Assembly (NCBI RefSeq): GCF_013464915.1
Contig: NZ_RAVT01000033.1
Coordinates: forward strand, 25,388-74,897
Reading direction: 5' to 3'
DNA length: 49,510 bases
From: Stenotrophomonas maltophilia
Lineage (GTDB): Bacteria; Pseudomonadota; Gammaproteobacteria; Xanthomonadales; Xanthomonadaceae
Positions 34,298-42,784 of this stretch are shown piece by piece; within the stretch, counting starts at the first letter, position 1, and the number at the start of each line of letters is the position of its first letter. The notes below the pieces were generated by a model. The model was not told the DNA's origin and ran no database searches. It saw only the letters and a list, made by a program, of their open reading frames with translations. The translations under genes were made by a program, and so were the position numbers.

Positions 34298-34885
34298 ATG
34301 GTCCGTCGCACCCGCGCCGAGATGGAAGAAACCCGCGCCAGCCTGCTGGCCACCGCCCGCCGGGTGTTCAGCGAGCACGGCTATGCCGCCACCTCGATGG
34401 ACGACCTGACCGCCCAGGCCGGGCTGACCCGCGGCGCGCTCTACCACCACTTCGGCGACAAGAAGGGCCTGCTGGCAGCGGTGGTCGCCCAGCTCGATGC
34501 TGAGACCGACCTGCGCCTGCAGGCGATCAGCGACGGCGCCGATGATGCCTGGGAGGGTTTCGTGCAGCGCTGTGGGGCGTACCTGGAGATGGCGCTGGAA
34601 CCGGAGATCCAGCGCATCGTGCTGCGCGACGCGCGCGCGGTGCTGGGTGGCGCCTCACCGGAATCGCAGCGCCACTGCGTGCACTCGATGCAGCGCCTGA
34701 TCGAACAGTTGATCGCGCAGGGCGTGGTGGCGCCGGTGGATGCGCAGGCGCTGGCGTCGTTGATCTACGGCAGCCTGGCCGAGGCCGCGTTCTGGATCGC
34801 CGAAGGGGAGGATGGTGACGCGCGCCTGCGGCAGGCGACGGCGGCGCTGCAGATGCTGTTGCGTGGATTGAGGGTAGGCGGGTAA
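34298..34885 (+). CDS. TetR-family repressor
   Basis: A 195-residue regulator. The TetR_N helix-turn-helix covers RASLLATARRVFSEHGYAAT, TAQAGLTRGALYHHFGDKKGLL (about residues 13-60). The C-terminal half is the variable ligand-binding domain. ATG 34298 has AAGGAG eight bases upstream; a longer frame from 34271 runs through the third operator. It is divergent from the two MFS genes and likely represses them and itself until a ligand binds. Confidence 0.93.
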   Translation: MVRRTRAEMEETRASLLATARRVFSEHGYAATSMDDLTAQAGLTRGALYHHFGDKKGLLAAVVAQLDAETDLRLQAISDGADDAWEGFVQRCGAYLEMALEPEIQRIVLRDARAVLGGASPESQRHCVHSMQRLIEQLIAQGVVAPVDAQALASLIYGSLAEAAFWIAEGEDGDARLRQATAALQMLLRGLRVGG

Positions 34886-34890
34886 GGCCC

Positions 34891-34957
34891 ATCCATGCAT
34901 GGCGTGGATCTACCGCGGAATCCGCTCTGGTAGAGGCCAACCTTGGTTGGCACCTAC
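34891..34957. repeat. Two REP palindromes overlapping the oxygenase stop
   Basis: An ATCCATGCATGGCGTGGATCTAC unit is followed by GTAGAGGCCAACC/GGTTGGCACCTAC. The CTAC end, read on the minus strand as GTAG, provides the TAG stop (34956-34954) of the MpaB-like gene. Confidence 0.6.
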
Positions 34958-35883
34958 CGGGGAACGATGGGCCACTCGCGCAACACCGACACCGGCACGC
35001 CCATGCGTGCGCAGGCGCGGCTGGCCAGGCCATCAGGCAGCGCGCGACGGAACAGCGGCGCCATGCCCTGCATCAGCTTCGCAGAGGCGGCGGCCTGCGC
35101 ACGCTGGCGGCCATTGCGTTCCAGCATCCCCTCGGCCCAGTCCGGCAGCAGTGCCGCACCCGCGCCAAGGAACACCTCGCGCGACAGCCCTGGTACCGGA
35201 ACCGGCAGGCGCACGCCGGACAACACCTCCAGCACTTCGCGCGAACGCTCGTCCACGCGCAGCTCCGGCTGCCGTGCGCAGAAGTACGCCGCCACCTCGG
35301 CTTCACTGCGCGGCACATCCACCGCGCCCAACGCCTCTGCCACGTGCCGGTACTCGTCGTAGTAGCGATCGGCGATGTGCTCCGGCACCTCGCGCCCGTA
35401 GCGGCGGAAGCCCTGCAGGAAACCGAAGGCTTCGGTCACGTGCACCCAGGTCAGCAGGTGCGGATCATCGGCGGCATACGGCTCGCCCTGCACGGTCTGG
35501 CCCCGGATCTGCGCGTGGATGCGGCGCACCTTGGCCACCAGCGCTTCCACCTCGCCGGTGGGCGCATAGCTGGTGCCGGCAACGAAGGCGGTGGTGCGGC
35601 GCAGGCGGCCCACCAGATCCTGGCGGAAATTGGAGTGGTCGTAGACCCCGGCCAGCGCGCGCGTGTGCAGGGTCTGCAGCATCAGCGCACACAACCCGCC
35701 GGCCAGCATCGAGGGGAATTCGGCATGCAGCCTCCAGGTGACGCTGTGCGGGCCGAACCAGCCCGGGTCACCCAGCGGGTGGTCGTAATCGATGCCGCTC
35801 TGGCCACGCGGGAAGGCCTCCAGCACCCAGCGCCGGATCGGCGCGGTGACGGGGCGGGAAAGTCGCTGCAGCAGAGCCGGCAT
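34954..35883 (-). CDS. MpaB-type oxygenase (DUF2236)
   Basis: A 309-residue protein with histidine-bearing segments FGPHSVTWRLHAEFP, LQTLHTRALAGVYDHS and DPHLLTWVHVTEAFGFLQGF. This pattern belongs to the DUF2236/latex-clearing-protein family, in which conserved histidines hold heme b and the protein acts as an oxygenase. It has no signal peptide. ATG 35883 follows an in-frame GTG at 35886. It is not linked to a recognisable pathway here, so the substrate is unknown. Confidence 0.82.
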   Translation of the reverse strand: MPALLQRLSRPVTAPIRRWVLEAFPRGQSGIDYDHPLGDPGWFGPHSVTWRLHAEFPSMLAGGLCALMLQTLHTRALAGVYDHSNFRQDLVGRLRRTTAFVAGTSYAPTGEVEALVAKVRRIHAQIRGQTVQGEPYAADDPHLLTWVHVTEAFGFLQGFRRYGREVPEHIADRYYDEYRHVAEALGAVDVPRSEAEVAAYFCARQPELRVDERSREVLEVLSGVRLPVPVPGLSREVFLGAGAALLPDWAEGMLERNGRQRAQAAASAKLMQGMAPLFRRALPDGLASRACARMGVPVSVLREWPIVPR

Positions 35884-36192
35884 CACAGGTCCAGGAAAGG
35901 CGGAAGTACGGCCACGCGTTGCGCGGTCGGCCCCGATTCTGGGCGATCACGACGCCGGCGGCGAGTCTCCGCGCTCAGCCACGGTTTCATGTGCGGCCGC
36001 AGCACATTTCACCCTGCGACATCCTGTCGCAGGCTGCGACCGCGATGCTGCGGCGCAGCAACATTCACCCATTCAGACAAAACCCTTACGGCGCTGGGCA
36101 TTGCGCCCATTGCACGGCTCGCTGGAAGTGCTAGAACTGAACCCGCCACACCGTCCAATGCTGATCGACGCACGTTCCACAAGGAGCCAGCC
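35884..36192. other. Gene-free 309-base upstream region
   Basis: It lies between divergent genes. It contains the CCTGCGACA-TCC-TGTCGCAGG palindrome and AT-richer sequence near 36060 (ACATTCACCC...CAAAACCC). No credible gene was seen. Confidence 0.6.
36013..36033. promoter_or_regulatory. Perfect palindrome CCTGCGACA-TCC-TGTCGCAGG
   Basis: A 9-bp perfect inverted repeat with a three-base centre, about 160 bases before the membrane-protein gene and 130 before the oxygenase start. A further TGCGAC follows immediately. It is a candidate operator. Confidence 0.45.
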
Positions 36193-36807
36193 ATGATTGC
36201 TTTGTTCAAGGGTTTGGGACTACTGCTTCGCGACAACGAGCTCTACAGCAGCCCGTTCGAAAAACAGGTCGCGCACTGGCGCAGCCTCAGCGAGCAGCAG
36301 ATCCGCGATGAAGTGGCTGTGCTGGCCCAGGCCAAGTGCCAGTGGTTGATCGCCTCGATCGTCGGCTGGCAGGCGGCCTCGCTGCTGATCCTCGGCCTGA
36401 TCACCAACTACCTGTGGCGCGACGATTACCACATCACCTTCACCCGGGTGGTCGTGGTGTTCGGTTCATGGATCTCGATCCTGTTCGTGATCTGGTTCAT
36501 GGCCAACATGTTCGACCGCACGGCGGGTTTCGAACGCTGGATGAAGGCGTTCAACAGTCGCGCCCGCATCAGCTCCAAGGCCGACAGTGTCGAGCACGTG
36601 GCCGAGGCACTGGACCTGGCCGAGCATTACCCGGAAGTACTCGACTACAAGCAGGCGGTCACCGCCAAGCGCGAACTGCGCCATGAGGACATCCGCATCA
36701 TGACCGAGATCGGGCGCATGAAGCAGCACTCCGAACTGGTCGGCCGCCTCAACCACGTGGGCGAGAACGAGCACCACCACGACCTGACACTGCAACCTGC
36801 CTACTGA
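36193..36807 (+). CDS. Membrane protein of unknown function with two helices
   Basis: A 204-residue protein. Two adjacent membrane helices are clear: LIASIVGWQAASLLILGLI (about 55-73) and VVVVFGSWISILFVIWFMA (about 88-106). The C-terminal half is cytoplasmic, highly charged and probably helical (ADSVEHVAEALDLAEHYPEVL, KRELRHEDIRIMTEIGRMK), ending in a histidine-rich ENEHHHD. The ATG has AAGGAG nine bases upstream. No family is recognised. A strong bidirectional terminator follows. Confidence 0.75.
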   Translation: MIALFKGLGLLLRDNELYSSPFEKQVAHWRSLSEQQIRDEVAVLAQAKCQWLIASIVGWQAASLLILGLITNYLWRDDYHITFTRVVVVFGSWISILFVIWFMANMFDRTAGFERWMKAFNSRARISSKADSVEHVAEALDLAEHYPEVLDYKQAVTAKRELRHEDIRIMTEIGRMKQHSELVGRLNHVGENEHHHDLTLQPAY

Positions 36808-36831
36808 GCCTTGAGGGAAGCGGGGGGACCC

Positions 36832-36865
36832 ACAATGCCACCGTGCGCGATCACGGTGGCATTGT
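36832..36865. terminator. Bidirectional terminator hairpin
   Basis: ACAATGCCACCGTG pairs perfectly with CACGGTGGCATTGT around a six-base loop CGCGAT, followed by TCTTTC. It lies between convergent genes. Confidence 0.85.
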
Positions 36866-36886
36866 TCTTTCAGCAGGCTGCGTGGA

Positions 36887-37657
36887 TCACATGCCGCGGA
36901 ACAGGCTCATGAACGGTTGGCTGACCACCAGTGTTTCCGTGCGACCCCGCAGCCGCAGCACACCGCGCCCGGTATCGTCGCGGCTGACCGCCGCCACCGC
37001 CTTCATGTTGACGATGGTCGAGCGGTGGATCTGGCGGAAGTGCTGCGGGTCGAGTACTTCCAGCAGTTCGCGCAACGGCGTGCGCAACAGACTCTCACCT
37101 GCGGCAGTCACCACGGTGGTGTACTTGTTGTCGGCACGAAAGTAAGCGACGTCCTCCAGCATGATCAGCTGCGTCTCGCGGCCGTTGCTGGCGGTGATCC
37201 AGGCCAGCGGCGGGCGTTCGACAGCACCCTGCGAAGGGCCCAGCCGCTGCAGCAGGCGCTCAAGCACGGCGTCATCCTGTCGCGTCGATGGCAGCCGCGA
37301 CAGGATGCGCTCGCGCGTGGCCAGCAGGCGTTCGTCGCTGACCGGCTTCAGCAGGTAATCCATCGCGCCCTGCTCGAACGCGTCGATGGCGTACTGGTCG
37401 TAGGCGGTGACGAACACCACCTGGGTGCGCGGGCTCAACTCGGACAGCGAACGCGCGACTTCGATGCCACTGATGCCGGGCATGCGGATGTCGAGGAAAG
37501 CGATGTCCGGCTGCGTCTCGGCCAGCTGCTCCAGCGCACTGGCGCCGTCCTCGCACTCGGCCACCAGCTTCAGCTCCGGCCACAACCGGCGCAGCTGTTC
37601 CACCAGTGACTGCCGCAGCAGTTCCTCGTCTTCAGCGATCAGGGCTTCAAGCGGCAT
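36887..37657 (-). CDS. LytTR-type response regulator (AlgR/LytR-like)
   Basis: A 256-residue regulator. The receiver domain has acidic residues EDEE near 9-12, the phospho-acceptor Asp56 in AFLDIRMPGISG, the Thr/Ala switch in FVTAYDQY and Lys in LLKPVSDERL. The LytTR DNA-binding domain (about 150-255) contains IHRSTIVNMKAV. It overlaps the end of the sensor-kinase gene by 11 bases, so the pair is co-translated. The target genes are unknown. Confidence 0.92.
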   Translation of the reverse strand: MPLEALIAEDEELLRQSLVEQLRRLWPELKLVAECEDGASALEQLAETQPDIAFLDIRMPGISGIEVARSLSELSPRTQVVFVTAYDQYAIDAFEQGAMDYLLKPVSDERLLATRERILSRLPSTRQDDAVLERLLQRLGPSQGAVERPPLAWITASNGRETQLIMLEDVAYFRADNKYTTVVTAAGESLLRTPLRELLEVLDPQHFRQIHRSTIVNMKAVAAVSRDDTGRGVLRLRGRTETLVVSQPFMSLFRGM

Positions 37658-38906
37658 GGCTGCGCTCCTTGTGTGTCTGCGGCAAGGTCATGGTCGCGGC
37701 CACACCGCTGGGGAAGTTGGCGACGATCGCCACGCCGGCCTGCTCGCCACAGGTCAGGCGCAGGCGTTCGCGCAGGTTCTTCAGGCCGATGCCGGTGCCA
37801 CTGGTGCCCTGGCCGAAGCCGAGGCCATCGTCGGCCACGGTTACCGTTACATGGTCATCGAAGCCACGCGCCAGGATCCAGATCGTTCCACCGCCGGGCT
37901 TGGGTTCCAGGCCGTGCTTGATCGCGTTCTCCACCAATGTCTGCAGTGCCATCGCCGGCAGGTGCACGCCGTGCAGCTCATTCGGCACCTGCACTTCCAC
38001 CGCCAGCCGCGCGCCCATGCGGATGCGCAGGATCTCCAGGTAGGCGCGCGTACGCTCCAGCTCCACGCCCAGCGTCGACACCGATTCATCCACCTGCGGC
38101 AACGAGCTGCGCAGGTACTGGATCAGGTGGCCGAGCATCTGCTCGGCGCGCGCGGGGTCGGTACGGGTCAGCACCTGCGCGTTGGCCAGCGTGTTGTAGA
38201 GGAAATGCGGTTCCACCTGCGCATGCAGCAGGTTCAAGCGCGCGACCGACAGTTCCTTTTCCACCTGGGTCTGTTCGGCGGCGGCCTGCTCATCGCGGCG
38301 CTGGTCGGCCACGCGACGGCTGATCGCGCGGGTGACCGCTTCGGCGTTCTCGAAGTTGCTGCCCTCGTCCAGCGCCAGCAGGTCGGCCCACCAGCCCGCA
38401 TCCGGTTCAAACAGCAGGGTGACGGTGCTGGTGCCCTGCCCCGGCGTGACCGTGGCCAGCACACTGTTGCGCTTGATCGCCAGCCGCGCCGGCAGGTTCC
38501 AACGCGAGGGCTGGCGGCCATTCCAGAGGTCGACCCGGCGCACGTAGGCACGTACCTGCAGGCTGCCGGCCGAGCTTTCCACATCCTCCACGCGCGGAAG
38601 TTCGGCAATCGCCGCTTCCACCACCGCGTAGGCCTGGCCGGCATCCATCGGCAGTTCCACCTGGCGGCGCTGGCGCCCGGACAACGTGGTCGAATCCAGC
38701 CGGCCGGCCACCAGCCAGACCCGGCGCACATGGGTGATCGCGCTGCCCAGCGCGGAGATCATCAGGAACATCGCCAGCAGGCCGAACACCCAGCCCGGGC
38801 CATCGTTCATGCCGCTGAAGATGCCGCTCCAGACCATGCCGGCGACAACCAGCGCGGCGGCCCAGGCCAGCAGGTGGCGGATCAGGAGAGAGAGGCTGGC
38901 GAACAC
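37647..38906 (-). CDS. Sensor histidine kinase, LytS/AlgZ type
   Basis: An approximately 419-residue kinase. Two membrane helices lie near the N terminus (LLAWAAALVVAGMVWSGI and VFGLLAMFLMISALGSAI). The His_kinase motif LLHAQVEPHFLYNTLANAQ carries His234. The ATPase domain has VENAIKHGLEP and GIGLKNLRERL. The open frame extends to 39050, but that extension reads through a REP element. I prefer the GTG at 38906, which has AAGG seven bases upstream. It pairs with the LytTR regulator just downstream. The signal is unknown. Confidence 0.85.
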   Translation of the reverse strand: MFASLSLLIRHLLAWAAALVVAGMVWSGIFSGMNDGPGWVFGLLAMFLMISALGSAITHVRRVWLVAGRLDSTTLSGRQRRQVELPMDAGQAYAVVEAAIAELPRVEDVESSAGSLQVRAYVRRVDLWNGRQPSRWNLPARLAIKRNSVLATVTPGQGTSTVTLLFEPDAGWWADLLALDEGSNFENAEAVTRAISRRVADQRRDEQAAAEQTQVEKELSVARLNLLHAQVEPHFLYNTLANAQVLTRTDPARAEQMLGHLIQYLRSSLPQVDESVSTLGVELERTRAYLEILRIRMGARLAVEVQVPNELHGVHLPAMALQTLVENAIKHGLEPKPGGGTIWILARGFDDHVTVTVADDGLGFGQGTSGTGIGLKNLRERLRLTCGEQAGVAIVANFPSGVAATMTLPQTHKERSHAA

Positions 38907-39010
38907 GGCGGCGCCTTGGAGGAAGGGGGTGAGCCGAGCATAGGGCGGCCCGCCGGGCAAACAAGCGGGCTGCGACGAAGGCCGGGAAACCGGGGATGGA
39001 AGGCCATCTG

Positions 39011-39085
39011 GTAGTGCCGGCCGCTGGCCGGCTCCCCATGACCTCCGCAAGCATCACAAGGTTGCCGGCCAGCGGCCGGCACTAC
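39011..39085. repeat. SMAG/REP dimer (GTAGTGCCGGCC...)
   Basis: GTAGTGCCGGCCGCTGGCCGG at 39011-39031 is the exact reverse complement of 39065-39085. It is the same family as the dimer at 26223. An additional GCGCCGGGC/GCCCGGCGC unit follows before the M28 gene end. Confidence 0.85.
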
Positions 39086-39118
39086 CCGGGAGGCGCCGGG
39101 CAAGCCCGGCGCATTCCC

Positions 39119-40768
39119 TTACCTGCGCTGGTCGGCGCTGGCGTCACGCACGGCGCGGAACGACTCGTCCTTGCTCCAGTTCGGCCAGCTGCGCGTGTTG
39201 GCCAACTGGTTGCCCAGCGTGTAGAGCACTTCCAGGTCGCGGGCGGCACCGGCGAACACCCAGTCCGGCTGCCATTCGTCGCCCTGCTGGTGGTAACGCT
39301 TGGCGGTGTAGTCCTCGGAGGCCTTCTTGCCTGCGGCCACGCCGCCGTCCACCCAGTCCTGGCCGGCCGACCACGACAGTGCCGGCACGCCACGCTTGGC
39401 GAACGGGAAGTGATCGGAGCGGAAGAACAGGCCCGCTTCCGGCTTCGGGTCCGGGGTGTAGCGGATGTCCCAGCCCTTGGCCACGTCCTTCAGCTGGTCC
39501 AGCAGCTCGAAACGTGCGGCGCCGTAGATGCCGAAATCGCGCGACGGACCGAACGGTGCCATGCCATCCATGTTGATCACCGCCACGGTCTTTTCCAGCG
39601 GATACAGCGGGTGCGTGGCGTAGTACTCCGAGCCCAGCAGGCCCTTCTCCTCGGCAGTCACCGCCAGGAACAGGACCGACCGCTCGGGGCGCTTGGCCTT
39701 GGCGAAGCCACGGGCAAGCTCGATCAGCGAGGCGGTACCGCTGGCGTTGTCCAGCGCACCGTTGAAGATGCGGTCACCGCGTGCATCCGGCTCACCCACG
39801 CCGATGTGGTCCCAGTGCGCGCTGTAGATGATCGTCTCGTCCGGGTGGCGGCTGCCTTCCAGGCGCGCGGCCACGTTGTGCGAGGTGATCACTTCAGTCT
39901 TCACCGCGTACTTCGCGTCCAGGCTGGCGCCGCTCAGCACTACCGGGGTGAAGTCGCGCTGCTGCGCCTTCTTCTTCAGCGCCTCGAAGTCCTGCCCGGC
40001 CGAGCGGAACAGCTCCACCGCCAGGTCGCGCTGGATCCAGCCTTCCAGCAGCGGATGGCTCTCGGACGGGTTGTCGCGCACCACGTCGAACATGGTGTTG
40101 GTGTTGGAGCCGGCCACGGTGGCCCAGCCATAGGAGGCCGGTGCGGTCTCGTGCACGATCAGAACGCCCAGCGCCCCCTGGCGGGCGCCTTCTTCGTACT
40201 TGTAGGTCCAACGGCCGTAGTAGGTCATGCCCTTGCCGTCGAAATCGCCCTGGCCGGTTTCGAAGTCCGGGTCGTTGATCAGCACCACGGCGATCTTGCC
40301 CTTCAGGTCCACGCCCTTGAAGTCGTCCCAGTTGCGCTCCGGCGCCTTCACGCCGTAGCCGAGGAACACCAGTGGCGCCTTGCTGATGTCGACGTTGCTG
40401 GCGCCGTTCATGGCGGCACGCACGGCGATCTGCTTGCCCTGCTCCAGCGGCAGGGTCTTGCCGCCCTGGTGCAGCGACAGCTGCGGGGTGCCGACGATGT
40501 CGCCCTTGCGCAGGGGCACGGCCTGGGTCCACAGGCGCTTGCCGTCCTTGAGGTCACCACCGGGCTGCAGGCCGGCGGCGGCGAACTGCTTGCTGAGGAA
40601 GGCGATGGTCTTCTCTTCGCCGGCGGTGGCCGGGGAGCGGCCTTCATAGGCGTCGGAGGCCAGTTCCTTGACGTCGGCGGAGATCCGCGCGCCATCGAAT
40701 TTCGGGGTGGCCGCCATCAGTGCGCTCGACACTGACAGGGCCAGCAGGCCCAGTGCTACTCGTTTCAT
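39119..40768 (-). CDS. Exported M28-family aminopeptidase
   Basis: A 549-residue zinc peptidase with a signal peptide (MKRVALGLLALSVSSALMAA). A PA-like insert lies in the first half (APLVFLGYGVKAPERNWDDFKGVDLKGKIAVVL). The co-catalytic zinc site includes His318 and Asp320 in SAHWDHIG, GALDNASGTAS, and EEKGLLGSEYYA with the catalytic and bridging acids. INMDGMAPFG and FFRSDHFPFAKRGVPAL follow. The ATG has GGAGAGAG upstream. Its function is probably peptide scavenging in the periplasm or outside the cell. Confidence 0.93.
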   Translation of the reverse strand: MKRVALGLLALSVSSALMAATPKFDGARISADVKELASDAYEGRSPATAGEEKTIAFLSKQFAAAGLQPGGDLKDGKRLWTQAVPLRKGDIVGTPQLSLHQGGKTLPLEQGKQIAVRAAMNGASNVDISKAPLVFLGYGVKAPERNWDDFKGVDLKGKIAVVLINDPDFETGQGDFDGKGMTYYGRWTYKYEEGARQGALGVLIVHETAPASYGWATVAGSNTNTMFDVVRDNPSESHPLLEGWIQRDLAVELFRSAGQDFEALKKKAQQRDFTPVVLSGASLDAKYAVKTEVITSHNVAARLEGSRHPDETIIYSAHWDHIGVGEPDARGDRIFNGALDNASGTASLIELARGFAKAKRPERSVLFLAVTAEEKGLLGSEYYATHPLYPLEKTVAVINMDGMAPFGPSRDFGIYGAARFELLDQLKDVAKGWDIRYTPDPKPEAGLFFRSDHFPFAKRGVPALSWSAGQDWVDGGVAAGKKASEDYTAKRYHQQGDEWQPDWVFAGAARDLEVLYTLGNQLANTRSWPNWSKDESFRAVRDASADQRR

Positions 40769-40813
40769 TGCTCTCTCCAGCAGGGAAATCTCTCTGGAGT
40801 GTAATGGGATTCG

Positions 40814-41000
40814 GCAGGGCTGCGCCCTGCACCTGCCGATGCCAGGGCAACAGCAACTACCGAAGCAACAGCGGCATTCCGTGGGATGGCGGAGTGGGTC
40901 CGGTTGCGGGAGACGCCGTAAACCCTTCCATGGGGGCTTGGCCGCGGCATCCATGCCGCGGACACTCCCGCAACCGGACCCACCCCGCCTTCGACAGGTT
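40814..41000. repeat. Composite palindromic repeat, copy 2
   Basis: It has the same block order as the copy at 4318: GCAGGGC-TGC-GCCCTGC, CAACAGCAAC, then a 90-bp palindrome (40894-40983), then ACCCCGCCTTCGACAGG. The outer arms, 19 bp, are perfectly complementary; an inner hairpin CCGCGGCAT/ATGCCGCGG is also perfect. Confidence 0.8.
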
Positions 41001-41013
41001 CCCGCTGCTGTTG

Positions 41014-41037
41014 GTAGGTGTCGACCTTGGTCGACAC
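41014..41037. repeat. GTAG-type REP palindrome
   Basis: GGTAG followed by GTGTCGACC/GGTCGACAC. It is identical in core to the unit at 13728. Confidence 0.6.
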
Positions 41038-41052
41038 GAACGGAAACAAGAA

Positions 41053-41093
41053 GGGGTCAGATCCCTTTCCCGGCGGGAAAGGGCTCTGACCCC
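41053..41093. repeat. GGGGTC...GACCCC hairpin element, copy 5
   Basis: Outer arms GGGGTC/GACCCC with inner CCCTTTCCC/GGGAAAGGG. It lies 22 bases beyond the stop of the CsgG-like gene and may end the four-gene transcript. Confidence 0.7.
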
Positions 41094-41115
41094 ATCTGTG
41101 TACTGCTTGAGCGTG

Positions 41116-42768
41116 TTACCAGTTCGGGTCTTCGGCCGGGGCTGCAGCGGCCTTGGGCTTTGGCTTGGCCGCCGGGCGTGCGGCGGCTGCGGGAGCGGCC
41201 GAGGCGGTCGCGCCTGCCGCGGCAGTGGCCGGCTTGCTGCCCAGCTTCTGGCGCAGTTCGATCTGGCCCGGGCGGAAGCCGCCGCGCATCGCGTCGACAC
41301 CGTCTTCGAGGGTGCCGTACGAGGTCTGTGCGGCCACGCGATCGATGCGGATGGTGCAGCACGGGTGTTCGCTGCGGCCCAGCGAGCGGCCGGTCTGCGG
41401 ATCCTTCAGTTCTTCGCCCAGGCGCACGGCCTGCCAGCGCTGGCCGGCCTGCAGCGTTTCGCCGCCCTGGCTCAGCACCACCTGGTCGCCGTCCACCGAA
41501 ACCACCGACACCGGGAACAGCGTGGTGACGATGGTGGTGCCGATCTGGCCGGACAGCGATTCCATCATCGCCGCCGCCATGTTGCGACCGTTGACCACAC
41601 GCGGCAGGGTACTCGGGCCGGTCGAGGCCAGCTGGTGGTCGAAGCTGTCGGACATCACCACCTGGCCGGTGGTGGCGTTGATCAGGCGCAGGGTGATGCG
41701 GCCACCACCGGAGTACGAGGTCACCTGGCGGTCGGACATGCGCAGGTTGCGCACGCTGCGCGGGTACTCGAAGCGTTCGATGGTCGGGATCAGGATCAGG
41801 TCGGTCGCCAGCTGCTGGCCCACGCGTGCGGTGTCCTGCAGGCGCACGTTGCCGCTGTTGATGTGGTCGATCTCGGCCTGCAGTTCGTCACCGAACTCGC
41901 GGTCCAGCACGATGAAGCGCTGGGTCTGGGTCAGCGTGTCGGACAGGCGCGCACGGATCGCGTCGGCCACTTCATCGGCATCCACGCGGCCATCGCCCAC
42001 GGCGTAGCTGCCGGCCTTGGTGCGCGGCAGGGCCACCACGATCTTCGGCTTGCCCTGCTCGTCCGGCGCACGGTACTGGGCGATCTGCGCGCGCACGCGC
42101 ACCTTCCAGTAACTGCGCATGCTGCGATGGGTCACGTCGGAGTCGAACGAACTGGCGCCACGCTTGGCATCGACGTTGACCTTCTCGTCGTAGCTTTCCC
42201 TGACGCTGGCCGAGGCCGAACCGCTCTTGGCCGAGGCTTCGCCGGACGCATTGGCCGACGCCGAGCCCTTGAAGCTCCAGCCTTCGTCGCTGGCGCGCAC
42301 GCGGGCGATGGTTTCCTCGTCCAGCTGCCGCACTTCATCCTGCGACAGGATTTCATAGCCCAGCACCGCGCCCTGCGAGCCGGCGATCATCTGCTGGGTG
42401 AACGCGTCGGCGCGGATATCGCCGACGTGTTCGCCATCCACATCCACATGCAGGCCTGCACGCAGGCTCTGCATCTGGCTGGCCACGCGTACGCCGTTGA
42501 CCTGCGCCACGGCCGACTGCAGCGCTGCCAGCACCGCCAGTTCCGGGGTGCTGCCGATGCCGTCGGCTTCACGCGCAACCTGGGTGGTGCCGCCGAAATC
42601 CGGCGTGCCACGCAGGGGCGCTGCTTCCACTGGCGCATTGCTGGCCAGCGCACTGGTTGCCTTGTCCTTGGCGGGTGCAGGCGCGGCGGCCGGGGTGTCC
42701 TGCTTGCCGCAGGCTGCAAGCAGCGCGGCGGCCAGGCCCAGGCCGATCAAACGGGTTGTCGTACGCAT
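41116..42768 (-). CDS. CsgG-like lipoprotein
   Basis: A 550-residue lipoprotein: signal peptide with lipobox LLAAC (Cys20), Gly at +2, so probably outer membrane. Residues 80-190 include Ser/Ala-rich low-complexity sequence (GSASANASGEASAKSGSAS). The CsgG/LpoB-like core has LTQTQRFIVLDREFGDELQAEI and DLILIPTIERFEY, then SGGGRITLRLINATTGQVVMSDSFD. The tail (about 510-550) is Ala/Pro/Lys-rich. CsgG forms the curli export channel, but no curli subunit genes are present. It is the last gene of a four-gene exported-protein cluster. Confidence 0.75.
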   Translation of the reverse strand: MRTTTRLIGLGLAAALLAACGKQDTPAAAPAPAKDKATSALASNAPVEAAPLRGTPDFGGTTQVAREADGIGSTPELAVLAALQSAVAQVNGVRVASQMQSLRAGLHVDVDGEHVGDIRADAFTQQMIAGSQGAVLGYEILSQDEVRQLDEETIARVRASDEGWSFKGSASANASGEASAKSGSASASVRESYDEKVNVDAKRGASSFDSDVTHRSMRSYWKVRVRAQIAQYRAPDEQGKPKIVVALPRTKAGSYAVGDGRVDADEVADAIRARLSDTLTQTQRFIVLDREFGDELQAEIDHINSGNVRLQDTARVGQQLATDLILIPTIERFEYPRSVRNLRMSDRQVTSYSGGGRITLRLINATTGQVVMSDSFDHQLASTGPSTLPRVVNGRNMAAAMMESLSGQIGTTIVTTLFPVSVVSVDGDQVVLSQGGETLQAGQRWQAVRLGEELKDPQTGRSLGRSEHPCCTIRIDRVAAQTSYGTLEDGVDAMRGGFRPGQIELRQKLGSKPATAAAGATASAAPAAAARPAAKPKPKAAAAPAEDPNW

Positions 42769-42784
42769 GGAGATTCGCCTCGGA

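Larger units (their letters stand above)
40769..41115. other. Gene-free 347-base repeat-rich region
   Basis: In order it holds the M28 promoter region, the composite palindromic repeat copy 2, a GTAG-type REP (41014-41037) and the GGGGTC hairpin copy 5. Nothing here reads as a gene. Confidence 0.7.

Noticed and set aside
38907..39050. N-terminal extension of the LytS-type kinase
   Set aside because: The extension is translated REP sequence without family similarity. The GTG at 38906 has a ribosome binding site.
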